A DNA stretch of 64,000 nucleotides, from the NCBI RefSeq assembly GCF_003112575.1, contig NZ_BEWC01000003.1:248001-312000 (forward strand). Direction: 5' to 3'. A program made the translations under genes and the position numbers. Of this stretch, positions 39,420 to 48,109 are shown piece by piece. The notes beneath the pieces were generated by a model. The model did no database searches and was not told the origin of the DNA. It saw nothing but the letters and a program-made list of their open reading frames with translations. How positions within the stretch are numbered: the first letter of the stretch is position 1; each line of letters opens with the position of its first letter. The stretch is from Streptomyces ardesiacus. Lineage in GTDB: Bacteria > Actinomycetota > Actinomycetes > Streptomycetales > Streptomycetaceae.

Positions 39420-40690
39420 AGGCGTACGACGAGGACGACGGCAACGACGGGGCCGGCACCAGGGGAGCCGACGGCGACTCGGGCACCGGCACCGGCACCG
39501 GCACCGGCACCGGAGCGCGTAAACCGCTGCCCCGAGCCTCCGCGGAGGACGGCGGGCGGGCGCTGCCCGCTGCGGCACCGGCCCCGCTGGAGCACCAGGT
39601 GCTGACCTCGCTGCTCGGGGCGTGGGCGCTGGCTGCCTGCTCGGCGCAGGAGGCGGCGGCCGTCGAGGAGCACCTCGGGGAGTGCGACGCCTGCGCCGAC
39701 GAGGCGCAGCGCCTGCGCGAGGCGGTCACCCTGCTGCAGCGGCCGGAGAGCCTCGACCTGGACCCGGCCCTGCGCACCCGGGTCCTCGACGGCTGCCTGG
39801 AACGGCGCCCGCCCCGCATCCCGGTGCCCGAGTGGGCCACGCCCTACGACGCCGAGACCGCGCGCCTGGACGCCCTGCTCCAGGACTTCGGGGACGCCGA
39901 GTGGCACGCGCCGGTCCGGCTGCGCTGGTACGAGGACGACGGCGCCGCGAGCCGCCGCACCACCGTCGCCGGGGTCATCGCGCACCTGCTCACCGTCGAC
40001 GGGACGGTCGCGACCGCCCTGGGCCTCGACGACCCGCTGGGGGACGTCGAGGCGCCCAGCGGGGCGCCGGCCGCCCGCACGGAGGCGTACTGGCGGGCCT
40101 CGCACTACCCGCCCACCCGCGCGGTGCGGGCCCCCTGGCGCGAGCAGAGCCACGGCATCGTGCGGACGGTGGCGTTCACCGGCGACGCGGGCGGCATGCC
40201 GGTCTCCTACGGCGACTTCGAGCTGCCGCTGCGGGACGCGATGCTGGACCGGGCGTTCGAGTGCTGGGTGCACGCGGAGGACATCGCCGACGCGGTGGAC
40301 TACCCGTACGACCCGCCGTCCGCGCGCCACCTCAACGGCATGATCGACCTCGCGGTCCGGATGCTGCCGGGCGTCCTCGCGGCCCGCCGCCGGGCCGGGC
40401 TGGCCGCGCCCGGCGACCGTCCGCGCCTGGTCGCCGCCGGCCGGCCGGGGCGCAGCCTGCGGCTGGAGATCGAGGGTTCGGGCGGCGGCGAGTGGCTCAT
40501 CCCGCTGGACTCGCCCGGCGCCGTGGGCTCCCCCGAGCACGAGGTGGCCCACGTCGCCCTGGACGGCGTGGAGTTCTGCCGGCTGGCGGCGGGCCACGTG
40601 CCCCCGGCGGAGGCGGCGGCCGGTCAGGTGGGCGACCGCGAGGCGATCAGGGACGTCCTGTTCGCTGCGGCCGGCCTGAGCCGGATGTAG
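39416..40690 (+). CDS. Putative zinc-finger anti-sigma factor fused to a mycothiol-isomerase-like domain
   Basis: The 424-residue product starts at TTG 39416, which overlaps the sigma-factor stop (TTGA), so translation is coupled. After an acidic head with a Gly-Thr tract, H86-x3-C90-x2-C93 (EEHLGECDACADE) forms an anti-sigma zinc-binding motif. The rest (from about residue 140) is a DinB/MDMPI-like fold (TTVAGVIAHLLTVDGTVATA, then FECWVHAEDIADAVD). No transmembrane helix is seen, so it is a soluble anti-sigma. ZAS-type release under disulfide stress is possible but unproven. Confidence 0.82.
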   Translation: MKAYDEDDGNDGAGTRGADGDSGTGTGTGTGTGARKPLPRASAEDGGRALPAAAPAPLEHQVLTSLLGAWALAACSAQEAAAVEEHLGECDACADEAQRLREAVTLLQRPESLDLDPALRTRVLDGCLERRPPRIPVPEWATPYDAETARLDALLQDFGDAEWHAPVRLRWYEDDGAASRRTTVAGVIAHLLTVDGTVATALGLDDPLGDVEAPSGAPAARTEAYWRASHYPPTRAVRAPWREQSHGIVRTVAFTGDAGGMPVSYGDFELPLRDAMLDRAFECWVHAEDIADAVDYPYDPPSARHLNGMIDLAVRMLPGVLAARRRAGLAAPGDRPRLVAAGRPGRSLRLEIEGSGGGEWLIPLDSPGAVGSPEHEVAHVALDGVEFCRLAAGHVPPAEAAAGQVGDREAIRDVLFAAAGLSRM

Positions 40691-40792
40691 GGCCGGGGCT
40701 CACTCGGCGTCCTCCGGCGGCGCGGCGGGCGCCGGTGCAGGGCCTCCCGGGCCTGGTCGGCGGCCCGGACGATGCTCTCGGAGGCCGCGGGG
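40691..40792 (-). pseudogene. 3' remnant of a deleted gene downstream of purU
   Basis: On the minus strand AGCCCCGCGGCCTCCGAGAG and the following codons read SPAASESIVRAADQAREALH with every third base G or C. The next frame continues PAPAAPPEDAE and stops at about 40699. There is no start, and the remnant begins right at the 14-bp duplication. It looks like the last ~30 codons of a gene largely lost by deletion. Confidence 0.4.
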
Positions 40793-40820
40793 CTAGGCGA
40801 AGACGACTAGGCGAAGACGA
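40793..40820. repeat. 14-bp tandem duplication at the purU stop codon
   Basis: CTAGGCGAAGACGA occurs twice back to back (40793-40806 and 40807-40820). The second copy contains the stop and last codons of purU (minus strand); the first gives a second stop 14 nt later. A recent duplication or a deletion scar is likely. Confidence 0.9.
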
Positions 40821-41700
40821 CCGTGCGGCGGCCGTTCAGCAGGATCCTGCGCTCCGCGTGCCACTTCACGGCCCGCGCCAGCGCCTGGCACTCCACGTCC
40901 CGTCCGACCGCCACGAGCTGGTCCGGGGTGACGTCGTGGCCGACGCGCTCGACCTCCTGCTCGATGATCGGCCCCTCGTCGAGGTCGGCCGTCACGTAGT
41001 GGGCGGTCGCGCCGATCAGCTTCACGCCCCGCGCGTGCGCCTGGTGGTACGGCTTCGCGCCCTTGAAGCTCGGCAGGAAGGAGTGGTGGATGTTGATGAT
41101 CCGGCCGCTGAGCGCCTTGCACAGGTCGTCGGAGAGGACCTGCATGTAGCGGGCCAGCACGACCAGCTCCACGTTCTCCTCGCGCACGATCTCCAGGACC
41201 CGGGCCTCGGCCTCCGGCTTGGTGTCCTTGGTCACGGGGATGTGGTGGAAGGGGATGTCGTAGGACCCCACCAGCTCGGCGAAGTCGGTGTGGTTGGACA
41301 CCACGGCCGCGATCTCCACGGGCAGCGCGCCGATCCGCGCCCGGAAGAGCAGGTCGTTCAGGCAGTGCCCGAATCTGCTCACCATGAGCACGACGCGCAT
41401 CTTCGCGTCGGCCCGGTGGATCTGCCAGTCCATGTGGAAGGCGTCGCCGATCGCCGTGAAACTGGCACGCAGCTTGTCCACGGTCACCGGCTCGTCGGCC
41501 GAGAAGTGGACCCGCATGAAGAACAGACCCGTGTCGTGGTCCCCGAACTGCTGGCTGTCCTCGATGTTGCAGCCGGTCATGAACAGATAGCTCGACACGG
41601 CGTGCACGATGCCCTGCTTGTCGGGGCAGGACAGGGTGAGGACGTACTGGTCGGCCGGGGCGTCGGCCGAGGGGACGGCGGCGGAGGACTGCGCGTTCAT
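40807..41700 (-). CDS. purU: PurU, formyltetrahydrofolate deformylase
   Basis: PurU hydrolyses 10-formyl-THF to formate and THF. The 297-residue protein has an N-terminal ACT domain (about 17-95: YVLTLSCPDKQGIVHAVSSY) and a formyltransferase-fold catalytic domain. The active-site Asn and His are in INIHHSFLPSFKGAKPYHQA and the Asp in TADLDEGPIIEQEVERV. Length and motifs are normal. The stop lies in the 14-bp duplication. It is followed 47 nt upstream by the DUF-type gene at 41748 on the same strand, which may lead the operon. Confidence 0.94.
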   Translation of the reverse strand: MNAQSSAAVPSADAPADQYVLTLSCPDKQGIVHAVSSYLFMTGCNIEDSQQFGDHDTGLFFMRVHFSADEPVTVDKLRASFTAIGDAFHMDWQIHRADAKMRVVLMVSRFGHCLNDLLFRARIGALPVEIAAVVSNHTDFAELVGSYDIPFHHIPVTKDTKPEAEARVLEIVREENVELVVLARYMQVLSDDLCKALSGRIINIHHSFLPSFKGAKPYHQAHARGVKLIGATAHYVTADLDEGPIIEQEVERVGHDVTPDQLVAVGRDVECQALARAVKWHAERRILLNGRRTVVFA

Positions 41701-41747
41701 GCAGCACAGGGTCCCATATCCGGCCCCGCGGTCCGCGTGCCGTCCCG

Positions 41748-42248
41748 TCAGGCGGACCGGGTCAGGATCCGCAGCAGCTCCAGCGTGCGCGGCGGTGCCT
41801 CCGGGTCCTCGCCGTCGCTGGTGGCCAGCCGTACGTGCGCGTCGCGCGCCGCCCGCACCGCCTCCGGCCAGTCCGCGTGCTCCAGGTACGCGGTCACCGG
41901 CGCGTCCGGCCCCACCTGGTGCATGATCCGCAGGACCCGCAGCACGGCGGTGTCGACCAGCGCGGCCTCCTGCGAGTCGCGGAAGACCGTGCCCACGTAC
42001 TTCTCGGCCGACCAGTGGTCCAGCCAGGTGTCCTCCACCAGGCGGTACACCGCGTCGGTGACGTCTCCGTAGCCGTCGACGCCGGCCAGCCAGACGTCCC
42101 GCTGGAAGGCGGGGGCGGAGAGCATGTGCAGCGCGGAGCGCACCTGACTGCGCCAGCGCCACCACGGCATGTCGTTGAGAGGCATGCCGCCCATGGTGGT
42201 GGAGCGACGGCCGCGACGGGAAGAGTTCTCCGAACCTTGCACGGTCAT
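41748..42248 (-). CDS. SCO4402-like conserved hypothetical protein
   Basis: A 166-residue soluble protein with no catalytic motif I recognise. Conserved-looking segments are LNDMPWWRWRSQVRSALHML, VYRLVEDTWLDHWSAEKYVG and LRIMHQVGPDAPVTAYLEHA. It lies upstream of purU in the same orientation with 47 nt between, an arrangement I recall from S. coelicolor (SCO4402/4403). ATG 42248 was chosen; ATG 42296 and internal ATGs at about 42194 and 42185 are possible. Confidence 0.75.
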   Translation of the reverse strand: MTVQGSENSSRRGRRSTTMGGMPLNDMPWWRWRSQVRSALHMLSAPAFQRDVWLAGVDGYGDVTDAVYRLVEDTWLDHWSAEKYVGTVFRDSQEAALVDTAVLRVLRIMHQVGPDAPVTAYLEHADWPEAVRAARDAHVRLATSDGEDPEAPPRTLELLRILTRSA

Positions 42249-42364
42249 CGATCCTACGTTCCCCTCCTCCGCGTCCCCCCGGCCCCCGCAATTCACCTCC
42301 GCGTCACCGTGCGTTGACCGCGGGTCACTCCCCGGTTGGCCGTGTGAGGGAATCGTGCGGGTGC

Positions 42365-43684
42365 ATGACCGGCAGGCGACCCACCCGCAGCACCTTCCCC
42401 GGCGGCCCCCGCGACCGCTTGCGGGCCCCCCGCACCGGCGCCCTGACCGCGGGCGCGCTGGTGGCGTGCGCGTCGCTCGCCGCCGGCTGCGGGGTCGTCC
42501 CCGGTGCCACGGGGGGCTCCGGGGGCGACGGCCCGATCACCGTCATGACCTGGGCCCCGCAGGACACCGGCGCGACCAACAAACCCGGCATGCCCGCGCT
42601 CGCCCGGGCCTACGCCCGCCTGCTCAACGCCGAGGGCGGGATCGGCGGGCGCAAGGTCGACGTCCTGACCTGCAACGACCACAACGACAGCGTGGCCGCC
42701 GCGAAGTGCGCCCGCCGTGCCGTCAAGGAGAACGTGGTCGCCGTGGTGGGCTCCTACAGCCAGCACGCCGACGCGTTCTTCCCCGTCCTGGAGGGCGCCC
42801 GCATCCCGTACATCGGCGGATACGGCCTGACCAACATGGAGTTCACCAGTCCGCTGTCGTACCCGGTCAACGGGGGCCAGCCGGCCCTCCTGGCGGGGCT
42901 CGGCAGCGCGCTCGCCGACTCCTGCGGGCCGGTCACGCTGGTCCGCCCCGACACGATCGCGGGCGACCAGCTGCCCCCGCTGCTGGACTCGGGCCTGGTC
43001 TCGGGCGGACACGAGCGGGCCCACGACCAGCGGGCGGCGGAGGACGCCACCGCGTACGACGACCAGTCGGCGCAGGCACTGGCGCGGGAGGGCACCGGCG
43101 GAGGGAGCCCCGGGTGCGTCGTGCCCGTCCTCGGGGACCGCACCGGCACCTTCATGGACTCCTTCCGGCGCGCCCGCGAGGACCGGCCCGGCGTACGGAC
43201 GGCCACCGTGCTCGGCAGCGCCGACCAGACGGCGGTCAACGCCAGCGGCGGGGCGTCCGGGCCCTACGAGGGGGCGTACGTCACCGGCTGGTACCCGGCG
43301 GTGGGCGACCCGGCCTGGGACGGGCTGAAGAAGCTGATCAAGGAGGAGGCGTTCGGCGACAACGACGTGGACGCGGCGGACGCCGGGGTGCAGACCACCT
43401 GGATCGCGTACACCGTCTTCCGGCAGGTCGTCGAGTCGCTCGGCGACGGCGAGGTGAGCGCCGACACCGTCCGGCGGGCCCTCGACGGCGGCCTGGAGGT
43501 CGGCACGGACGGGCTCACCCCCGACCTGCGGTGGACCTTCGCCGACAAGCTGGCCTCGGTCGGCTTCCCGCGCCTGGTCAACGCCGAGGTCACCCTCCAG
43601 GTCGTCCGGGAGGGCCGGCTGGTCGCGGCCCGCAAGGGCGCCGTGGACACCACCGCGACCCTGCGGAACGCGGACGTGGCCTAG
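42365..43684 (+). CDS. ABC-type substrate-binding lipoprotein (LivJ-like)
   Basis: A 439-residue periplasmic-binding-protein type I. The signal ends in the lipobox LAAGC with the lipidated Cys42. Later segments YARLLNAEGGIGGRKVDVLT, CNDHNDSVAAAKCARRAV and VVGSYSQHADAFFPVLEG are typical of branched-chain amino-acid/amide binding proteins. No permease or ATPase genes accompany it, so it is an orphan receptor or works with a transporter elsewhere. ATG 42365 is the most likely start. Confidence 0.88.
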   Translation: MTGRRPTRSTFPGGPRDRLRAPRTGALTAGALVACASLAAGCGVVPGATGGSGGDGPITVMTWAPQDTGATNKPGMPALARAYARLLNAEGGIGGRKVDVLTCNDHNDSVAAAKCARRAVKENVVAVVGSYSQHADAFFPVLEGARIPYIGGYGLTNMEFTSPLSYPVNGGQPALLAGLGSALADSCGPVTLVRPDTIAGDQLPPLLDSGLVSGGHERAHDQRAAEDATAYDDQSAQALAREGTGGGSPGCVVPVLGDRTGTFMDSFRRAREDRPGVRTATVLGSADQTAVNASGGASGPYEGAYVTGWYPAVGDPAWDGLKKLIKEEAFGDNDVDAADAGVQTTWIAYTVFRQVVESLGDGEVSADTVRRALDGGLEVGTDGLTPDLRWTFADKLASVGFPRLVNAEVTLQVVREGRLVAARKGAVDTTATLRNADVA

Positions 43685-43708
43685 CGGGCGCCCCGGGTCC
43701 GGCCCGGC

Positions 43709-45415
43709 TCACAGCTGGGTCGGCTGGCGTTCGGTCAGGCCGTACTTCTTGGCGATGGCGTTCCAGAGCTTCGCGGCCTTGGCCTTCTCCTTGCTGGCCG
43801 TGCCGCTCTCCCGGTTGGCCGCCGACGGCTGGGTGGTGGCCTTGCCCTTCTTGCAGCCCTTCTTGCCGGCCGTCCGGTCGGCCCAGGCCGCGTAGTGGTT
43901 GTCGGCCGACGCCGAGGCCTGCCACGCCTTGGTGAGCGCGCTGGTCAGCTCGGTGTTCCGGGGCAGCTTGTCCACGGAGAGCTTGCCGAGGCTCTCGACC
44001 AGTCCGTTGCGCTGCTTGGCGGCCTCGCGCAGGTCGGCGGCCGCCTTCGACAGGTTGTCGCAGGTCTTCACGTCGGCCACGGCGTTGATCACGGTGGTGC
44101 GCCCGGTGCCGCTCTCGGCCAGCAGCTTGTCCAGCTCGACGGCCTGCTGCTCGGCCGGGTCGACGGACGGCGAGGGCGAGGCGGACGCGGACTCGGAGAC
44201 GGGGGCCGTGGCGGACACCGGCTGGTTGGCGCCCTTGTCCCCGTCCTCTCCCCCGCCGGCCATCATCGCGCCGGCGCCCACGCCGACGACGGCGATGCCC
44301 ACGCCCACGGCGGCGAGCAGCGGCACGCGCGTAGGTGTACGGCCACCCCGGCCGCCCCGGCCGCCGTCGTCTCCGGCCCCGCGCCGCCTGCCGCCGCCAC
44401 CGCCCGGCCCCTTCGGGGCGTACCCGGGCCGGTCACCGGGGTACGGCGCCTCGGGGGCGTCGAAGCGGGGCATCTGCTGGGTGGCCGAGGCGGGGCCGTC
44501 GGCGCCGGGCGCGCCGCGGAAGAGGTTGTCGAACTCGGCGGGCGGCTGACGGCCCTCGTCGGCACCGGGTCCGGCGCCGAACGGGGCCCCGGCGGGCCCG
44601 CCGGGCACGGGCGCGATGAACTGCGTGGCCTCCGCGTCGGGGTGCGCGGCGGCGGGCGCCGGCTGTGCGGAGTACTGCGGTGCCTGGCCGAGGTACGGGG
44701 TCGGCTCGGCGTGCGGCTGCGCGGGGGGTGCCTCCGGGGGCAGGGCGCCCGGCCCCGCGGGCGGTATGTGCGGTATGTACTGGGTGGCACCCTCGTCGGC
44801 GGCCGCCACGACCGGCGGCAGGTACTGGGTGGCGCCCTCGTCGGCGGACGGCAGGGGCGCGGAGGGGAGCGGCGCCGACGGAAGGGGCGCGACCGGCCCG
44901 CCGTACTGCTGGTGCTGCTGGTGCTGCTGATGATCCGGGTGGTGCTGCTGGTGCTGCTGGTACTGCTGATGCTGGTGCCCGTACGGCTGCTGCGCGCCGT
45001 AGGACTGGTCGCCCACCGGGGCCCCGTACGACGGGGGCGGTGCGCCCTCCGGCGGCAGCGGGCCGGGGCCGGCCTGCGGCGGCAGGGCCCCGGGGACCTG
45101 GCCCGGGTCGCCCTGCACGGGCGGCCAGGCCTGCGTCGCGGGCGGCTGGGGGGTCTGCGGATCGCCCCAGGGCTGGGCGTCGGGCGGCGTGGGCCAGCCC
45201 TGGCCGCCCGCCGGGGCGTGCTGCTGCTCGGGGCCCCAGGGCCGGTCCCAGGCCTGGCCACCGGGCGGCGCCGACGGGGGCGGACCACCGGCCTGCGGAC
45301 CGACGGGCACGTCGGTCCGGCCCGGCAGCAGGGGCTCGCCACCGTCCGAGGGCAGCACGATGCCTTCGCGCGCTTGCCGCGCCGAGGGCTCCTCGCCCTG
45401 TCCACTCTGCGTCAC
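43709..45415 (-). CDS. Membrane protein with long Gln/Pro-rich cytoplasmic tail
   Basis: The 568-residue product has about 370 N-terminal residues of low complexity (Pro, Gly, Gln, Ala; a His/Gln tract such as QHQQHHPDHQQHQQ), one membrane helix at about 365-385 (VPLLAAVGVGIAVVGVGAGA) and a C-terminal domain of about 140 residues with several Cys (VADVKTCDNL, KKGCKKG). The C-terminal domain should be extracytoplasmic. I do not recognise the family; Streptomyces have several of this form. It converges on the lipoprotein gene with 24 nt between stops. Confidence 0.8.
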   Translation of the reverse strand: MTQSGQGEEPSARQAREGIVLPSDGGEPLLPGRTDVPVGPQAGGPPPSAPPGGQAWDRPWGPEQQHAPAGGQGWPTPPDAQPWGDPQTPQPPATQAWPPVQGDPGQVPGALPPQAGPGPLPPEGAPPPSYGAPVGDQSYGAQQPYGHQHQQYQQHQQHHPDHQQHQQHQQYGGPVAPLPSAPLPSAPLPSADEGATQYLPPVVAAADEGATQYIPHIPPAGPGALPPEAPPAQPHAEPTPYLGQAPQYSAQPAPAAAHPDAEATQFIAPVPGGPAGAPFGAGPGADEGRQPPAEFDNLFRGAPGADGPASATQQMPRFDAPEAPYPGDRPGYAPKGPGGGGGRRRGAGDDGGRGGRGGRTPTRVPLLAAVGVGIAVVGVGAGAMMAGGGEDGDKGANQPVSATAPVSESASASPSPSVDPAEQQAVELDKLLAESGTGRTTVINAVADVKTCDNLSKAAADLREAAKQRNGLVESLGKLSVDKLPRNTELTSALTKAWQASASADNHYAAWADRTAGKKGCKKGKATTQPSAANRESGTASKEKAKAAKLWNAIAKKYGLTERQPTQL

Positions 45416-45613
45416 CGGGACTCCTACGAATGGGGGACCTTCGGAATCGTCGGCTCACGCTACCGGGTCCCCCGAGCCCGCTGCCACGCCGCCCGGGGCG
45501 TCGGCTCCTTCCCTGTGACGGCAGTAACAAAACCAGGCCGCGGCACGCTGTTGATGTCTCCTTCCTCTCACCACGGCGCGGATTCACGCCAGTTCACCCA
45601 CCCGCGCCCCCGC

Positions 45614-46999
45614 TCACGCGGCGGCCTGGAGGTCGAGCCGGGCACCGAACTCCCTGACCACGGCTTCTTCCCGGTACGGCTCGAGCCGGGCCTGGAAGTC
45701 GTCCAGGTACTCCGCGCCCCGGTTGGAACGCAGCGTCTCCAGGAGCTCCACGGCCTTCGTCGCCGTGTGGCAGGCCTGTTCGATCTCGCGCTGCTGCACC
45801 TGGGCCGTGGCCAACAGCACATGGCCGATGGCCCGCCTGCGCGCCCGTGACGCGGGGTGGCCGTCCAGGGACTGCCGCGCGTAGCGCGCCGCCGCGTCGG
45901 CCTGGCCGAGGTCCCGGTGGCAGTGCGCCAACTCGTCGGCCAGGTAGGCGTCGTCGAAGTGCGCGATCCACACCGGGTCGTCCCCGGAGGCCGGATCGGC
46001 CGACTCCATCGCCCCGACCGCCCGTCCGGCCGCCTCGTGGGCCGACCGCACGTCGCCGAGGAGCGCGTGGCCGCGGGCCTCGGCCGCGTGGAACATCGCC
46101 TCCGCGCGGGGTGTGACGCGCCCGCGTGCGCCCTCCTGCGCCGCCCGCGCCAACTGGGCGATCTCGCGCGGGTTCCCGAGCTGCGCGGCCAGGTGGCTCA
46201 TGGAGGCGGCCAGCACGTACCCGCCGTAGCCGCGGTCCCCTGCCGCCTGCGCGAGCCGCAGGGACTGGATGTAGTACCGCTGGGCGAGGCCCGGCTGGCC
46301 GGTGTCCACGGCCATGTACCCGGCCAGCTCGGTCAGGCGCGCCACCGTGGCGAACAGCTCCCGTCCGACCGCCTCCCGGTAGGAACCGGCCAGCAGTCCG
46401 GAGACGACGCTGTTCAGGTAGTGCACGAGGACCGGGCGCACGTGCCCGCTGCCGTACTGGTGGTCGAGGTCCACCAGCGCCTGCGTCATCGCCTTGACGG
46501 CCGCCACGTCGGACTGGCCCACCCGCGGCCCCGCCGAACGGGACACCTGCGGGTCGGGGGCGGAAATCAGCCAGTCACGGCTGGGCTCAACGAGCGCGGA
46601 GGCGGCGACGGAGGACCCGGACAGGAAGTCCCGGCGCCCCACGTCGCTGCGCCACAGCTCGCAGACCTGCTCGATGGCCCCCAGTACCGTCGGCGAGAAC
46701 TGGAGGCCGACGCCGGAGGCGAGGTTCTTGCCGTTGGCCATGCCGATCTCGTCGATCGTGACCGTGCGGCCGAGCTTGCGTCCGAGCGCCTCGGCGATGA
46801 TCGCCGGTGCCCGGCCCCGCGGTTGCTGTCCGCGCAGCCAACGGGCCACGGAGGTCTTGTCGTACCGCAGGTCGAGTCCGTGCTCGACCCCGCACACGTT
46901 GACCCGGCGGGCGAGGCCCGCGTTCGAGCAGCCCGCTTCCTGAATGAGCGCCTGCAGTCGTTCGTTCGGCTGCCGCGCGACGAGCGGCCTTGCGGCCAT
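45614..46999 (-). CDS. HTH-TPR transcriptional regulator (NsdA-like)
   Basis: The 461-residue protein has an N-terminal HTH-like region (LQALIQEAGCSNAGLARRVN, then YDKTSVARWLRGQQPRGRAP) and a long alpha-helical tetratricopeptide-like region (for example LAQRYYIQSLRLAQAAGDRG and ALLGDVRSAHEAAGRAVGAM). This architecture is found in Streptomyces regulators such as NsdA, a negative regulator of differentiation and antibiotic production; similarity to NsdA is a judgement from layout. ATG 46999 is followed by MAARPLVARQPNERLQ. It is divergent from the prim-pol gene. Confidence 0.82.
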   Translation of the reverse strand: MAARPLVARQPNERLQALIQEAGCSNAGLARRVNVCGVEHGLDLRYDKTSVARWLRGQQPRGRAPAIIAEALGRKLGRTVTIDEIGMANGKNLASGVGLQFSPTVLGAIEQVCELWRSDVGRRDFLSGSSVAASALVEPSRDWLISAPDPQVSRSAGPRVGQSDVAAVKAMTQALVDLDHQYGSGHVRPVLVHYLNSVVSGLLAGSYREAVGRELFATVARLTELAGYMAVDTGQPGLAQRYYIQSLRLAQAAGDRGYGGYVLAASMSHLAAQLGNPREIAQLARAAQEGARGRVTPRAEAMFHAAEARGHALLGDVRSAHEAAGRAVGAMESADPASGDDPVWIAHFDDAYLADELAHCHRDLGQADAAARYARQSLDGHPASRARRRAIGHVLLATAQVQQREIEQACHTATKAVELLETLRSNRGAEYLDDFQARLEPYREEAVVREFGARLDLQAAA

Positions 47000-47303
47000 G
47001 GCGTAACCCCCATGCGGTCTCTTGCGGTCTCGATGCCGTCCCGGCGGATTCTGCGGACGAATCGGATCCGGCCGTGAAGATCAATGCCCAGTCGATGTGC
47101 CGACAATGCGAGACGTGCGAAGCTTGCGAGGATTGTCGGGTAACGGCCGTTGCCGGCCCCAGTCCTGGCTACCCAGCTCCCGCACCGAATCCTCCTGCGC
47201 GCCCCCATATGTGCACCCATGCGCCCCGAACGCCGAGCCGATGCACCTCCCCCCGCGCGCGCCACCCCCGTAACCCCTGGTGGGCCCGGGAGTTGAGGGT
47301 GAC
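47000..47303. other. 304-nt divergent intergenic region with an inverted repeat
   Basis: The region holds a perfect inverted repeat CCGACAAT (47100-47107) and ATTGTCGG (47132-47139), whose 24-bp centre repeats TGCGA three times. It is a candidate binding site for the HTH-TPR regulator it borders. No ORF is supported. Confidence 0.45.
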
Positions 47304-47957
47304 GTGGAAGAGACCATCCCCGGCACCGAAGCCGCACAGATCCCGCAGCAGCGCGGCACCTCGCTGCTGGAGACCGCCGTTCGCTACGCCGAGGAGCGTC
47401 ACTGGGACGTCCTTCCCGGCACCTGGCTGGTGCCCGTCGGCGGGACGCACCGCTGCTCCTGCGGTGACCCGGCGTGCCGCGCGCCCGGCGCGCACCCGGC
47501 GCGCGAGGACTGGGCGGCGCACGCGACGGGCAGCGCGACCGTCGCCCGGCGGATGTGGCAGAAGCAGCAGACGGCGTCGATCCTGCTGCCCACGGGGCGG
47601 ACCTTCGACGCGGTCGACGTCCCCGAGACCGCCGGGTTCCTGGCGCTGGCCCGGATGCAGCGGATGGAGCTGACGCTGGGGCCGGTGACGCTGGCGCCGG
47701 ACCGGCGGATGCGGTTCTTCGTGCTGCCCGGGGCGGGGGCGAAGGTGCCGGATCTCGTACGGCGGCTGGGCTGGGCGCCCCGGGCACTCGATCTGGCCGT
47801 GCTCGGGGAGGGGGCGTACGTGGTGGCGCCGCCCACGCGGTGCGGGACCTGGGGGGCGGTGCAGTGGGCCTGCCGGCCGACTGCGGCCAATCGGTGGCTG
47901 CCGGATGTGGAGGAGTTGATCTCGGCGTTGGTGTACGCGTGCGGCAGGGACCGTTAG
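47304..47957 (+). CDS. Prim-pol-like (bifunctional DNA primase/polymerase N-terminal) protein
   Basis: A 217-residue protein resembling the N-terminal domain of bifunctional primase-polymerases: TSLLETAVRYAEERHWDVLP, then GTHRCSCGDPACRAPGAHPA. It keeps the two Cys pairs seen in this group but no helicase domain. Typical prim-pol catalytic DxD acids are not evident, so enzyme activity is uncertain. GTG 47304 was chosen from GAGG about 5 nt upstream; GTG 47280 is an alternative. No replication genes are nearby. Confidence 0.75.
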   Translation: MEETIPGTEAAQIPQQRGTSLLETAVRYAEERHWDVLPGTWLVPVGGTHRCSCGDPACRAPGAHPAREDWAAHATGSATVARRMWQKQQTASILLPTGRTFDAVDVPETAGFLALARMQRMELTLGPVTLAPDRRMRFFVLPGAGAKVPDLVRRLGWAPRALDLAVLGEGAYVVAPPTRCGTWGAVQWACRPTAANRWLPDVEELISALVYACGRDR

Positions 47958-47999
47958 GGGCGCCCATGCGTCCGCCGGGCCGCCGTGACGCGGCGGGTG

Positions 48000-48015
48000 C
48001 CGGCCGCGCGGCCGG
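48000..48015. terminator. Palindrome after the prim-pol-like gene
   Basis: CCGGCCGCGCGGCCGG is a perfect 16-bp palindrome 43 nt after the stop at 47957, before the ABC transporter operon. It may form a terminator hairpin. Confidence 0.4.
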
Positions 48016-48109
48016 TCGCGCCCACGCGGCCCGCCGCGGATCGGCACAGTCCCGCGCCTCTTGCCGGCGCTGCTCCCCCGTAGGGTCGAAGCCGACGGAG
48101 GGAGATGTG

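Noticed and set aside
39481..39513. GGCACC hexamer repeat as a possible phase-variation tract
   Set aside because: The unit is 6 bp and in frame, so copy changes would only alter a Gly-Thr linker.
42314..42345. TTGACC as a -35 for the binding-lipoprotein gene
   Set aside because: No acceptable -10 lies 16-19 nt downstream.
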